DNA of 64,000 bases from Amycolatopsis solani (GCF_033441515.1 NZ_JAWQJT010000001.1:1736001-1800000); one strand, 5' to 3'. Counted from the stretch's first letter, positions 48,560-57,843 are shown. Notes: generated from the letters alone by a model not told the origin. A program made the numbers and translations.

Positions 48560-49333
48560 GTGTGCGGGGTGCTGGAGGGTTACGCGCCGGGCTACGGGCG
48601 AGACGCGGTTTCGATGATGTCCGCGCGCACGGCTGCCGAACGCGCGGCGTTCGCCCAGCCCCTGTTCGCCCCGGGCACGTGGGTGGTCGACCTCGGCTGC
48701 GGCCCCGGCTCGATCACCCTGGGCCTGGCGCCGGAGTCCCGCGTCGCGGGGCTGGATCGCGACGCCGGCCAGGTCGAGCTCGCCCGCGCGGCCGCCCGGC
48801 GCGCCGGAAGGTCCACAGTGGACTACCTGGTGGCGTCGGCCTACGACCTGCCGTTCGCTTCGGGCAGCGTGGACGTGGCGTTCTCCCACGCGCTGTTCGA
48901 ACACCTGACGGCTCCGATGGACGCACTGGCGGAACTGCGCCGGGTGCTGCGCCCCGGCGGCAGGCTGGCGCTGTCCACTTCGGACTGGAGCAAGGCACGC
49001 CTGCGCCCGAAGACGGCCAACGTCGACGCGGCGCTGCGGGGGCACTACCTGCTGCGCCGCCAGGCGGGCGGCAACCCGTTCGCGGGCCGGGTGATCGCCG
49101 AGCAGTGCGCGGCGGCGGGCTTCACGGAGGTCGTGTCGAGAGCCCGCTACCGCTCGGACATGAGTTACCGCGACCTGGCCAAGTACGTGGAGGCCCGGCT
49201 GGAAGCGGCGCTCAAGGGGAACGGCCGCGACCGCGACCAGCTGGCCAGCGCGGCCCGCTCGGCGTGGATGTGGACCCGCGGCGGCGACGGCGACTTCAGC
49301 CAATGCTGGGTCGAAGTGACGGCGACGCGATAA
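48560..49333 (+). CDS. Class I SAM-dependent methyltransferase
   Basis: This protein of up to 257 residues has the SAM-binding motif I VVDLGCGPGSITLGLA, the acidic strand end of motif II in RVAGLDRDAGQV, and post-motif segments VDYLVASAYDLPFASGSVDVAF and LRRVLRPGGRLALST (first and last parts shown). These are features of the Methyltransf_11 family. Substrate unknown. GTG 48560 or GTG 48569 could start it. It lies divergent from the S9 peptidase, 30 bp away. Confidence 0.9.
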   Translation: MCGVLEGYAPGYGRDAVSMMSARTAAERAAFAQPLFAPGTWVVDLGCGPGSITLGLAPESRVAGLDRDAGQVELARAAARRAGRSTVDYLVASAYDLPFASGSVDVAFSHALFEHLTAPMDALAELRRVLRPGGRLALSTSDWSKARLRPKTANVDAALRGHYLLRRQAGGNPFAGRVIAEQCAAAGFTEVVSRARYRSDMSYRDLAKYVEARLEAALKGNGRDRDQLASAARSAWMWTRGGDGDFSQCWVEVTATR

Positions 49334-49391
49334 CCGGGACGCGCCGGGGGTCCGGGGGCGAAGCCGCCCGGCGGGGTTTGGGGTTCGACCC

Positions 49392-49453
49392 CAAAAAAAC
49401 ACCGAGAGGGCCAGCGCGGTTGGCGTTTTCCGCCAACACACCGGCCCTCTCGG
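49392..49453 (-). terminator. Terminator of tRNA-Pro
   Basis: An 11-bp inverted repeat (CCGAGAGGGCC) with a nested GTTGGCG/CGCCAAC stem is followed, reading on the minus strand, by GTTTTTTT (49393-49400 region). This is an intrinsic terminator for the tRNA gene just upstream on that strand. Confidence 0.85.
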
Positions 49454-49461
49454 CGCTCTCG

Positions 49462-49535
49462 TCGGGGTGGCGGGATTCGAACCCACGACCTCCTCGACCC
49501 GAACGAGGCACGCTACCAAGCTGCGCCACACCCCG
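49462..49535 (-). tRNA. tRNA-Pro (anticodon CGG)
   Basis: The 74-nt cloverleaf is complete on the minus strand: acceptor CGGGGTG/CACCCCG with discriminator A, D-arm GCGC...GCGT, anticodon stem CCTCG/CGAGG with loop TTCGGGT (anticodon CGG at 49499-49501), and T-arm GTGGG TTCGAAT CCCGC. CCA is not encoded. It reads the CCG proline codon, which is common in this genome. Confidence 0.97.
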
Positions 49536-49564
49536 AGGTACTGCTTAACGGGTCGTGGAGAAGT

Positions 49565-50545
49565 CTAGCGGACGGTGTTTCGGGCTTTCCGCGGGGCCAG
49601 CTTTCGCGGTTTCGCGGGCTCCGAACCCCGCGGGACCAGCGTCAACAGGCTGGCCTCCGGCGGGCAGGCGAACCGGGCCGGCGCCCACGGCGACGTCCCC
49701 AGCCCGGCCGAGACGTGCAGCCACATGTGCGCGCCCCACCGCGAAGCGCCCCGCGCGCGGCTGCGATCCAGGTCACAGTTGGTGACGATGGCGCCGTACC
49801 CCGGGAGTCGCAGCTGGCCGCCGTGGGTGTGGCCCGCCAGCACGAGGTCGTAACCGTCCGTGGCGAACGTGTCGAGGACCCGCGGCTCCGGCGAGTGCGT
49901 CACGCCGATGCGGACGGCCGCGCCGCTGTCGGCCGGGCCCGCGATGTCGGGGTAGCGGTCGCGGCGCAGGTGCGGGTCGTCGACGCCGGCCGCGAACACC
50001 GCCTGCCCGCCGACGTCGATGGTGCGGCGGACGTGGGTCAAGTCGGTCCAGCCGTGCTCGACGAACGCCGCGCGCAGGTCGCGCCAGGGCAGCTGGACGC
50101 CGTGGATGCGCTTCTTCTTGCCCCGCGGCATCAGGTACCGGGCCGGGTTCTTCGGCTTGGGCGCGTAGTAGTCGTTGCTGCCGAAGACGAACAGGCCCGG
50201 CCGGTCGAGCAGCGGGCCCAGCGCGCGCAGCACGGACGGGACGGCCGTGGAGTGCGAGAGGTTGTCGCCGGTGTTGACGACGAGGTCCGGGTTCAGTTCG
50301 TCGAGCGCGGCGACCCAGCGCTGCTTGCTGCGGTGGCCCGGCAGCATGTGCAGGTCCGAGACGTGCAGGACGGTGAACGGCCGCGAGCCCGGCGCGAGCA
50401 CCGGGAGCTCGGCGGTGCGCAGGGTCCAGTGGCGCCGTTCGATGCCGACGGCGTAACCGAGGGTCGCGACGCCTAGCGCCACCGTCCCCGCGGCGAGGCG
50501 CTTCGCGGTCGCCCCCGACGTGCTTGTGTTACTGAGCGTGCTCAC
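49565..50545 (-). CDS. Metallophosphoesterase
   Basis: This 326-residue calcineurin-like enzyme has a signal-like or membrane N-terminus (AAGTVALGVATLGYAVGIE) and the phosphoesterase motifs VLHVSDLHMLPGH, NTGDNLSHS, VFGSNDYY (GNHD variant) and VLAGHTHGGQLRLPG. It probably acts on phosphoesters at the membrane outer face. It resembles mycobacterial Rv3683, which sits next to ponA2. Here about 7 kb of other genes separate the two. Confidence 0.93.
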   Translation of the reverse strand: MSTLSNTSTSGATAKRLAAGTVALGVATLGYAVGIERRHWTLRTAELPVLAPGSRPFTVLHVSDLHMLPGHRSKQRWVAALDELNPDLVVNTGDNLSHSTAVPSVLRALGPLLDRPGLFVFGSNDYYAPKPKNPARYLMPRGKKKRIHGVQLPWRDLRAAFVEHGWTDLTHVRRTIDVGGQAVFAAGVDDPHLRRDRYPDIAGPADSGAAVRIGVTHSPEPRVLDTFATDGYDLVLAGHTHGGQLRLPGYGAIVTNCDLDRSRARGASRWGAHMWLHVSAGLGTSPWAPARFACPPEASLLTLVPRGSEPAKPRKLAPRKARNTVR

Positions 50546-50663
50546 GAGGTCCAGGATACGTGCTCAACAGTTGGATGACTTCGCCGCCGTTACGGGGAAC
50601 CTGACCCTTAGCATTTGCGTCGGCCCGTAGAGAGGGTGACCAACCGGGGGGTTGGGGAGAACG

Positions 50664-52490
50664 ATGGAGCAGTTCGGGCCGTACAAGATCGAAGGCCTGC
50701 TCGGCCGAGGGGGAATGGGCGAGGTCCACCGGGCCTACGACACCGCGCACGACCGCGTGGTCGCGCTGAAGCTGTTGTCCGACCCGTTCGTCGCGGACGA
50801 GGCCTTCCGCGCGCGGTTCCGCCGCGAGTCGCAGATCGTGGCGCGGCTGCGGGAGCCGCACGTGATCCCGATCCACGCCTACGGTGAGATCGACGGCCGC
50901 CTCTACCTCGACATGCGCCTGGTCGAAGGCAAGGACCTCAAGGAGCTGCTGGAAGCCGGGCCGCTCGAACCGGCCCGGGCCGCCGGGATCGTCGAGCAGG
51001 TCGCGGGCGCGCTCGACGCCGCCCACGAGGACGGCCTGGTGCACCGGGACGTCAAGCCGTCCAACGTGCTCGTCACGAGCGCCGACTTCGTGTACCTCGT
51101 GGACTTCGGCATCGCGCGGTCCATGACGGCGGAGGGGACGTCGATCACCGGCACCGGCAACGTGATCGGCACGCTCGACTACATGGCGCCGGAACGCTTC
51201 GGCGAGGCCCCGATCACCGGCCTGGTCGACGTCTACGCGCTCGCGTGCGTGTTCTTCGAGTGCGTCACCGGCCGCCGCCCGTTCCTGGGCGAGGGCGCGG
51301 CCGCGCAGATGGGCGCGCACCTGACCGCGCCGCCGCCGGCACCGTCGCAGGTGCGGCCGGGCCTGCCGCCCGCGCTGGACGCCGTGGTGGCGCACGGGAT
51401 GGCGAAGAACCCGGCCGACCGCTACCCGACGGCGAGCGCGTTCGCCGAAGCCGTACGCGCGGCCGTGACGGCGCCGGCGCCGGCGATCCCGACGTGGCAA
51501 AAGACCCTGCCGGGCCCGGTGGCCCCGCCGCCCCAGACCCCGCCGCGGCCCACGCTGGCCGCGCCGCCGCCGACGTTCACCGGCCCGCCGTCAGGGGGTG
51601 TCCCGCGAGCGACCCCGACCGGGCCGTACCCGGGCCCGCCGACCCCGCCCGGCCAGCCCGCGATGAGCCCCCAGCAGGCGCCGATGACCGGGCCGTACCC
51701 CGGCCCGCCGACCGGCCCGCAGCCCGTGCGGTTCACCGGCCCGTCGGGCAAGGTCGCCCCGGCCGCGACCGGCCCGGCGAAGTCCCAGCGGAACCGGTGG
51801 ATCGCGTTGTGCGCCGCGCTGGCCGGCGTCGTCGTGGTCGCGCTGGTGATCACCTACGTGGTCACCAAGGACAACGCGCAGACGGCCGGACCGGGCCCGC
51901 GCACGCCGACGACCGTCTACTCGACACCGCCGCCCTCGACGCCGGAGTCGACTCCCGAGACCGCACCGTCCACTTCGGAATCGAAGCCCGCACCCGACCA
52001 GAAGCTCTTCGACGCGCTTCCCGCCGTCTACAAGCAATACACGTGCGTGCCGGCCGCGGCGCCACCCGGAACGGCCGCGGCGGCCGAGTGCACGGACTCG
52101 AACGTCGGCGACGTCAAGATCGGCAACGTGGTGTTCCAGCAGCCGACCGGGGCGAGGTTCCTGCGCTTCCCGGACGCGGCGGCGATGGACGCGTTCTTCC
52201 AGGACATCGTGAAGACCCAGGGCCTCACCCGCAACGACGCCCAAGGCGCGTGCCGGCCGGACAAGTACCCGAAGATCTGGGGGACGTACTACCGCGCGGA
52301 GGTCCGGAACCCGGTCCCCGGAGAGTTCCTCACCTGCTTCCTCGGCGACCCGGCCCAGCTGGTGTGGACGGAGAAGAACACCCTGGTCGCGGGCATCCTG
52401 TTGTCCACCAAGGTGACGAACAACGACGAGCTCGACAAGCTCTACCAGTGGTGGAACACCGAGGTCCTCTCGGAGATGCCGCAGAGCTGA
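50664..52490 (+). CDS. Receptor-type Ser/Thr protein kinase
   Basis: This 608-residue protein has a full N-terminal eukaryotic-like kinase domain (residues 5-265): glycine loop LLGRGGMGEVHRAY, lysine in VALKLL, catalytic VHRDVKPSNVLV, DFGIARSMTA and GTLDYMAPERFGE. A proline-rich juxtamembrane linker (about residues 270-375) leads to one membrane helix, WIALCAALAGVVVVALVITY. Outside is a Ser/Thr/Pro linker and a domain of about 170 residues with four cysteines (YTCVP, AECTD, GACRP, LTCFL) and no PASTA repeats. The ligand is unknown. ATG 50664 follows GGGGAGA. Confidence 0.95.
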   Translation: MEQFGPYKIEGLLGRGGMGEVHRAYDTAHDRVVALKLLSDPFVADEAFRARFRRESQIVARLREPHVIPIHAYGEIDGRLYLDMRLVEGKDLKELLEAGPLEPARAAGIVEQVAGALDAAHEDGLVHRDVKPSNVLVTSADFVYLVDFGIARSMTAEGTSITGTGNVIGTLDYMAPERFGEAPITGLVDVYALACVFFECVTGRRPFLGEGAAAQMGAHLTAPPPAPSQVRPGLPPALDAVVAHGMAKNPADRYPTASAFAEAVRAAVTAPAPAIPTWQKTLPGPVAPPPQTPPRPTLAAPPPTFTGPPSGGVPRATPTGPYPGPPTPPGQPAMSPQQAPMTGPYPGPPTGPQPVRFTGPSGKVAPAATGPAKSQRNRWIALCAALAGVVVVALVITYVVTKDNAQTAGPGPRTPTTVYSTPPPSTPESTPETAPSTSESKPAPDQKLFDALPAVYKQYTCVPAAAPPGTAAAAECTDSNVGDVKIGNVVFQQPTGARFLRFPDAAAMDAFFQDIVKTQGLTRNDAQGACRPDKYPKIWGTYYRAEVRNPVPGEFLTCFLGDPAQLVWTEKNTLVAGILLSTKVTNNDELDKLYQWWNTEVLSEMPQS

Positions 52491-52760
52491 GCAATGGCCG
52501 CGCGAGCCGATCGGAGTATCACTGCTGGTCCGTACGCTGCTGCTCACTCTGACGGTCTATTGAACGTTGATCAATGAACTGGCTTAATACCACCGAGGAG
52601 GGGATCACGGACTGTCGATGTTCTTCGGTAGCCATTTACGGCATTCGAAACCGGCCTTCGGGCGCAGTTTTCCGTGCTCGATTCTTGCGGCTGATTATTC
52701 CAACGGATGCCATTCGGTCGCGCTCCCTCCTGGTTGGTGTATCTCGGCATAGGGGGATCA

Positions 52761-55700
52761 GTGAAACTCAGTCGCCCACGTTCGCCACGACTCAGATGGA
52801 CGGCCGCGCTCGCGGTCGCGCTGTCGGTCACCGGTGCCGCCGCCGGGCCGGTCTCGGCCGCGCCGAACACGCCTGGCCCGGACGTCGACACCAAGGTCGT
52901 GGCCCCATCGAAGGTCGCCGCTCGCAGCGTTGCACCCAGCGAGCGGGCAGGCACGCTTGCCGCCGGCTGGGAACGTTCCACCGACCGGGCCTGGACGACC
53001 AGCGGTGACGCTGACGGCTTCCACCTCCTGGTCGCCGACGAAGCCAAGGCGTACGAGTGGCGGACGGTCGCCACACTCGCCGAGCCGGGCTTCGACACCG
53101 ACATGTGGATCGGCAACATCTGCGTGACCGGGTCGGCCCACCGCGCGGTCGTCGCCTACGCGCCGCGCACGTTCACCAACAAGACCGAACTCTTCGACCG
53201 CGGCGCCTTCACCGCCGTGGTCGACCTCGACACCGGCTCGGTACGGAAGCTGCCGATCCGGACCAGCCTCGCCTATTTCAACCCGTCGTGCGGGGTCGGC
53301 GATACGGCCGTTCTCACCCAGGCCGGCGACGAAGACCTCGGGAAGACGAGGCTGCTGCGCTTGGACGCGGCCTCCGGCAAGATTGCCGCGCCGGTCGACG
53401 TCGCCGGACAGCTGACTTCGGCGGTGCCCACCGTGCACGGCCTGATCGGCGCGACTACCGACGCTCTCGTCCGCGTCACTGACCAGGGTGTCCTGCAACG
53501 GGTCGCGCCGGCCTCCGGCGTGCCCTACGCGCTGGCGGCCGACGCCGACGGCGGGGTCGTCTACCTCGACCACGACGGGACGGAGAACGTCAAGGCGCGG
53601 CGAGCCGTGATCGGCGGTGACGGTTCGGTGCGCACGCAGACGCTCGCCACCGGACGGCGGACCGCGCTGGGCGTGACTTCGGGTCGCGGCGGCCGCGTCT
53701 ACGTGACCGGCGAGAAGAAGACGACCGGGGCGACGCTGCCCGCCGCCGTCTCGCTGCTCGACGTCACCAAGGACGCGACCGTATCCACCGAAGGCAGGCT
53801 GGCGGTAACCGACGTCGCCCGGCAGGGGGTGCCTGATCCGCGGGTGGCGCCGGCCGACCCCGAGGCCGCCCAAGCTGTGAACATCACCGCCACGGTGCTG
53901 ACGAACCACAAGCAGATCACCCTTGCGGCCGAAACGGACGCCGCGCCCGCGGCCGGTCGGGAGAGCAGCCCCGGTGCCGGGGTGCCGGCTCGGGCGACCA
54001 CCAACGGCAGCCCCACCGATCCGTCCGATCTGGACGACCGTTACTGCAGCGTGCCCCGCAACGACCCGCGGAACCAGGCGATGCAGCCGAAGCCGAGGCA
54101 GGTCGAATGGGCCGTCGACCAGGCACTCCACGGCGCCCTGACCGTCCAGCGACCGGCGAATTGGAAAAACCTCGGCATGCCGGCCTACACGCCTCAAGGC
54201 CTGTTCCCGAAGGTCGACCTGGCCGGTGGTGGGTTCGTGCCCGCGCAGGTCATGCTGGGCATCACGGCGCAGGAGTCGAACATGTGGCAGGCCGCGCGGT
54301 CCTCGGTACCGGGGACCACGGGCAATCCTCTGATCGGCAACTACTACGGGATCAACTACTACAACGGCACCGAGACCGACGACTGGACGATCGACTGGGC
54401 GAAGGCCGACTGCGGGTACGGCGTCACCCAGGTGACCGACCACATGCGACTGGCCGGCCGGGAGAAGGGGCCGGAGGACACCGCATGGCCGTATCAGACG
54501 CAGCGTGCCGTGGCGCTGGACTTCGCCGCCAACATCGCGGCGGGCGCCCAGATCCTCTCGAACAAATGGAATGAGGTCCGCGCCGCGAACCTGATCGTCA
54601 ACAACGGGGACGTATCCCACCTCGAGAACTGGTTCTTCGCCATCTGGGCCTACAACTCCGGCTTCCACCCCGCGTCGGGTTCCGCGCCGTGGGGCCTCGG
54701 CTGGGGCAATAACCCCGCGAACCCGCGCTTCCCCGCCAGTAGGCAGCCGTTTCTCGAGACCACCTACGCCGACGCGGCACACCCGCAGGACTGGCCGTAC
54801 CCGGAGAAGGTGCTGGGCTGGGCCGGGCACCCACCCAACCTGATCGAAACACCGGGCACGATGATCGCCGGGTTCCGGCCCTCGTGGTGGCTCAACGACA
54901 GTCTGCGGGCCTCGGTCAAGCCGCCGGTGAACCAGTTCTGCGACGCCAGCAACGACTGTCATCCGGGTGAGAAGAACCTGCCGGACTACGCCGGTACCGG
55001 CCCGGATGACCCGAACAACGTCGTCGGCGAGCCGGCCGGCCCGTGTGCGCACAAGACGGGCACGAAGTTCGACCTCAAGTGCTGGTACCACCAGTCCAAC
55101 TCGTGGAAGGCGGACTGCAACTCGTCGTGCGGTTTCGAGGTGCTGCGGTTCGATCCCGGCTACGCCTACCAGGAAGACGCCGACAGCTACCCGCCGAACT
55201 GCAGCACGGCCGGCCTGCCGTCGAACGCGCTGATCATCGACGACGCCAACGGTGCACCCCCGGTGCGGAACAACTGCGCCCAGACCTGGACCAACGCGGG
55301 CACCTTCCAGCTCAGCTATTCCGACGACGGCACCGGGCACTACCCGGGGAAGGTCGACACCCACCAGTTCGGCGGCGGATTCGGCGGCCACTTCTACTTC
55401 AGCCACACTCGTAGGTTCGACGTCGAGGGCGGCAGGGTGAAGGCGACCGGAACCTGGTCACTTACGAACCCGCTGAACGCGTGGGCCAGACTGATGGTCC
55501 ACCTGCCGGACGTCGGCGCGCAGACGCAGCAGGCGCGCTACGACATCAACCTCGGCGACGGGCAGAGCCGGCACCGGTACGTCAACCAGCAGATCCAGCG
55601 CAACGGCTGGGTGTCAGTCGGGGTGTACCCGTTCGCCGGGCGGCCGAGCGTCACGATGAGCTCGCAGACCGAGGACGGCACCGGCGACCTGGACGTTGCC

Positions 55701-56717
55701 TGGGACGCGATCGCGTTCCAGCCGTTGCCCGGTAAGCCGGTGAACATCGTCGCGGCGCTGGGTGACTCCTACTCGTCTGGGGAAGGCGCCGGCAACTACG
55801 CGAAGGAGAGCGACGCCAACCACGGCAACGCGGAGTGGAACGCCTGCCGCCGCAGCGCCAACGCCTGGCCACGCAAGATGGTGATCCCCGGCTCGGGCGG
55901 CGCGCTGGGCACGCTCGCGGACCAGTGGAACACGAACAACGAACTCGGGTTCGTCGCTTGTTCCGGGGCTTGGACGTGGAACGTCTCCGGGAGGTGGAAC
56001 GGATCGGGGACGGTGCCGACATCCTGGCAACAGCCGGAGAAGTACGAGACGGGTGAGGGGCAGTTCCACGAGATCAACCAGGTCAAGTCCGGTGTTCTCA
56101 CACCGGAGACAACCCTGGTGACCTTGTCCATCGGCGGTAACGACGAAGGCGCGTTCACGAGCGCCCTCACGGACTGCGCCGGCCTCGGCGACTGCGCCGA
56201 TGACAGCGATTACCTGCCGAAGTACAAGACGATCTTCGATCGGACGAAGACGCGGATCGCCGACACCATCCGTGCGATCCACACCGAAGCTCCGAACGCG
56301 CGCATCGTGCTGGTGGCGTACCCGGAACCGCTCAGCCGTACGGTCAAGTGTGCCGGTTCTCTGTACTTCGACCTGACCGAGGCCCACGCGATCGCGGAGT
56401 TGACCGGCTACGTCCGGGACAAGGAAGCCGAGGTCGTCAACCAGCTGCGAGGCGAGGGCATCGCGATCGACTCGGCTGATCCGATCAACGATTTTGTCGG
56501 ACACAGCGGGTGCGACGACCCCGAGTGGATCAACAAGATCGTCGTGGGCCCCAACGGGGAGGGCGACTTCCATGTCGGTGACAAGCCCTCACAGGCCTGC
56601 ATCGCGGCCGCCGGAGCCTGTCTGAGCCGCGAGATGTTCCACCCTAATTCGGACGGTACGACGGGCTATGCTCACCTGATGGAGAAGCGGTTTGCCGAGA
56701 TCCACTACCCGGGCTGA
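52761..56717 (+). CDS. Giant secreted multidomain protein: propeller, lytic-transglycosylase-like, golvesin-like, SGNH hydrolase
   Basis: This 1318-residue protein starts at GTG after AGGGGGATCA, with a Sec signal (RLRWTAALAVALSVTG, cleavage near VSA-AP). Residues about 60-400 look like a beta-propeller. Residues about 440-650 resemble a lytic transglycosylase: the candidate catalytic Glu lies in MLGITAQESNMWQAA, with GYGVTQVTDHM and FFAIWAYNSGF. Residues about 830-990 resemble a golvesin-type beta-domain. Residues 993-1318 are an SGNH/GDSL hydrolase with AALGDSYSSGEGAG (Ser), LSIGGNDEGAF (Asn) and REMFHPNSDGTTGYAH (His). Peptidoglycan or polysaccharide cleavage plus ester removal at the cell surface is inferred. 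Confidence 0.88.
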   Translation: MKLSRPRSPRLRWTAALAVALSVTGAAAGPVSAAPNTPGPDVDTKVVAPSKVAARSVAPSERAGTLAAGWERSTDRAWTTSGDADGFHLLVADEAKAYEWRTVATLAEPGFDTDMWIGNICVTGSAHRAVVAYAPRTFTNKTELFDRGAFTAVVDLDTGSVRKLPIRTSLAYFNPSCGVGDTAVLTQAGDEDLGKTRLLRLDAASGKIAAPVDVAGQLTSAVPTVHGLIGATTDALVRVTDQGVLQRVAPASGVPYALAADADGGVVYLDHDGTENVKARRAVIGGDGSVRTQTLATGRRTALGVTSGRGGRVYVTGEKKTTGATLPAAVSLLDVTKDATVSTEGRLAVTDVARQGVPDPRVAPADPEAAQAVNITATVLTNHKQITLAAETDAAPAAGRESSPGAGVPARATTNGSPTDPSDLDDRYCSVPRNDPRNQAMQPKPRQVEWAVDQALHGALTVQRPANWKNLGMPAYTPQGLFPKVDLAGGGFVPAQVMLGITAQESNMWQAARSSVPGTTGNPLIGNYYGINYYNGTETDDWTIDWAKADCGYGVTQVTDHMRLAGREKGPEDTAWPYQTQRAVALDFAANIAAGAQILSNKWNEVRAANLIVNNGDVSHLENWFFAIWAYNSGFHPASGSAPWGLGWGNNPANPRFPASRQPFLETTYADAAHPQDWPYPEKVLGWAGHPPNLIETPGTMIAGFRPSWWLNDSLRASVKPPVNQFCDASNDCHPGEKNLPDYAGTGPDDPNNVVGEPAGPCAHKTGTKFDLKCWYHQSNSWKADCNSSCGFEVLRFDPGYAYQEDADSYPPNCSTAGLPSNALIIDDANGAPPVRNNCAQTWTNAGTFQLSYSDDGTGHYPGKVDTHQFGGGFGGHFYFSHTRRFDVEGGRVKATGTWSLTNPLNAWARLMVHLPDVGAQTQQARYDINLGDGQSRHRYVNQQIQRNGWVSVGVYPFAGRPSVTMSSQTEDGTGDLDVAWDAIAFQPLPGKPVNIVAALGDSYSSGEGAGNYAKESDANHGNAEWNACRRSANAWPRKMVIPGSGGALGTLADQWNTNNELGFVACSGAWTWNVSGRWNGSGTVPTSWQQPEKYETGEGQFHEINQVKSGVLTPETTLVTLSIGGNDEGAFTSALTDCAGLGDCADDSDYLPKYKTIFDRTKTRIADTIRAIHTEAPNARIVLVAYPEPLSRTVKCAGSLYFDLTEAHAIAELTGYVRDKEAEVVNQLRGEGIAIDSADPINDFVGHSGCDDPEWINKIVVGPNGEGDFHVGDKPSQACIAAAGACLSREMFHPNSDGTTGYAHLMEKRFAEIHYPG

Positions 56718-56721
56718 TCCG

Positions 56722-57141
56722 GTGACCACGCCTCGACGGCCGATGAAACCGCTGCTGGTCGCGGCTCTCTGGCTGGGTTTCGCGGTCGTCGTGGGCGGGG
56801 TGGTCGGATTCCTGTACCTCTTCGCCGGAGTTTCGGATCGTTCGGAGCAGAGCGTGCAGGACCATCTCCCGGTGGTGCCCGGGGACGGTTCCGGGCCCGC
56901 GAAGATCGCGGGGCGGCTCGGCGGGCTGACCGAAGCCGAACGAGCCACCGACGACCCGATTCGCCGTGCGGTGCTGGCCGCCGGTGCGACGGCGTTGCGG
57001 ATCGGGCGGGGTGAAGCCGGGATCACCGTGACTGTCCAGCTGAATCCGCAGGAGCCGGAACACATCTGCTACGCCTTCGCCGTGCCGCCATACGGTGCTT
57101 CGGTTCCGTACAGTCGTTTGCCCAGTTGTCCGAGTTCATGA
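56722..57141 (+). CDS. Small single-pass membrane protein
   Basis: This 139-residue protein starts at GTG 5 bp after the giant gene and has one membrane segment (LLVAALWLGFAVVVGGVVGFLYLF) and a soluble C-terminal part of about 100 residues (ATALRIGRGEAGITVTVQLN, then EHICYAFAVPPYG) with two cysteines. It has no recognised family. Its position, 5 bp after the giant SGNH gene, suggests co-expression. Confidence 0.75.
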   Translation: MTTPRRPMKPLLVAALWLGFAVVVGGVVGFLYLFAGVSDRSEQSVQDHLPVVPGDGSGPAKIAGRLGGLTEAERATDDPIRRAVLAAGATALRIGRGEAGITVTVQLNPQEPEHICYAFAVPPYGASVPYSRLPSCPSS

Positions 57142-57148
57142 ATCCGTT

Positions 57149-57183
57149 GAGGCTCGGCCGGTTTCGTCAACCGGCCGAGCCTC
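57149..57183 (+). terminator. Terminator after the giant-protein operon
   Basis: A perfect 15-bp inverted repeat (GAGGCTCGGCCGGTT) with loop TCGTC, 8 bases after the membrane-protein stop. Confidence 0.85.
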
Positions 57184-57384
57184 CGGTTGCCAAATTCTGC
57201 GGCGCCGGAAGCTTGACTGAAAGCGTTGCCCGTGCGGCTTCCAGGCGGCGCATGGTGTGCGCTGGAGTTGAGGAACGTCAACGAGCGCGCTCAGCCGACG
57301 TCGAAGTTGGCTGGACACCGGCACGACCCGCGTTGCAAATCAAGCTGCCGACCGGCTCGGCTATCTGAAACGAGGAGTTGGATC

Positions 57385-57786
57385 ATGCGCAAGCTCAAGC
57401 AAATTCTCGGAGTGGTGACGACGGCAGTTGTCGTACTGGTCGGCACCGGCGGGGTCGCGATGGCCTCGAACAATTCGGTGCAAAGCGTGACGTCGTGTCC
57501 TTCTTGGATGTTAAGCGCCTATACCGCGTGCGCGAACACGCTCACGTCAGTCAACCTGCGGGCCCGCGCGACTTCGCAGAGCGGCTACATCGTCACTATT
57601 CCCAACGGCTATCCCTTCGGGCTCGACTGCTGGACGACCGGGGAGACGATCAACGGCGACAACGTCTGGTACTACGGTCTCTACCAGCACGACGAGAACG
57701 CCGTACCGGTCTTCACCTACGGCTGGGTGACGGGTTATTGGCTGTCCACCGGGCACGATCCCGCGCCGCAGATCGCGCACTGCTGA
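57385..57786 (+). CDS. Secreted SH3-like small protein
   Basis: This 133-residue protein has a Sec signal peptide (KQILGVVTTAVVVLVGTGGV, cleavage near AMA-SN), four cysteines in the mature part, and a bacterial SH3-like pattern: VNLRARATSQSGYIVTIPNG, LDCWTTGETINGDNVWYYG and GWVTGYWLS. SH3b domains of this kind bind cell-wall material. AGGAG precedes ATG. It lies in the same inserted block as the giant protein and the receptor kinase, and its base composition is less G+C-biased than the core genes. Confidence 0.85.
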   Translation: MRKLKQILGVVTTAVVVLVGTGGVAMASNNSVQSVTSCPSWMLSAYTACANTLTSVNLRARATSQSGYIVTIPNGYPFGLDCWTTGETINGDNVWYYGLYQHDENAVPVFTYGWVTGYWLSTGHDPAPQIAHC

Positions 57787-57798
57787 TCAGGAGCAACC

Positions 57799-57835
57799 GA
57801 GCGGGCCATGGCGATTCGTGCCGTGGCCCGCTCGA
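57799..57835. terminator. Terminator between SH3-like and PBP genes
   Basis: An 11-bp inverted repeat (CGAGCGGGCCA) with a 15-base loop lies between the convergent SH3-like gene and the PBP gene. Confidence 0.75.
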
Positions 57836-57843
57836 TTTCGGGG

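Noticed and set aside
49296..49548. Open frames across the tRNA region ending in GTLPSCATPRGTA and similar
   Set aside because: They read the tRNA-Pro gene and its terminator; the cloverleaf is the real feature.
52707..52760. Upstream ATG as start of the giant SGNH protein
   Set aside because: It would put 18 residues without signal character before the Sec signal; GTG 52761 follows AGGGGGATCA and starts the signal peptide directly.
52574..53008. Plus-strand open frame before and inside the giant gene
   Set aside because: Its second half is antiparallel-frame shadow of the signal-peptide region, and the first half lies in AT-richer intergenic DNA without a ribosome site or hydrophobic pattern.
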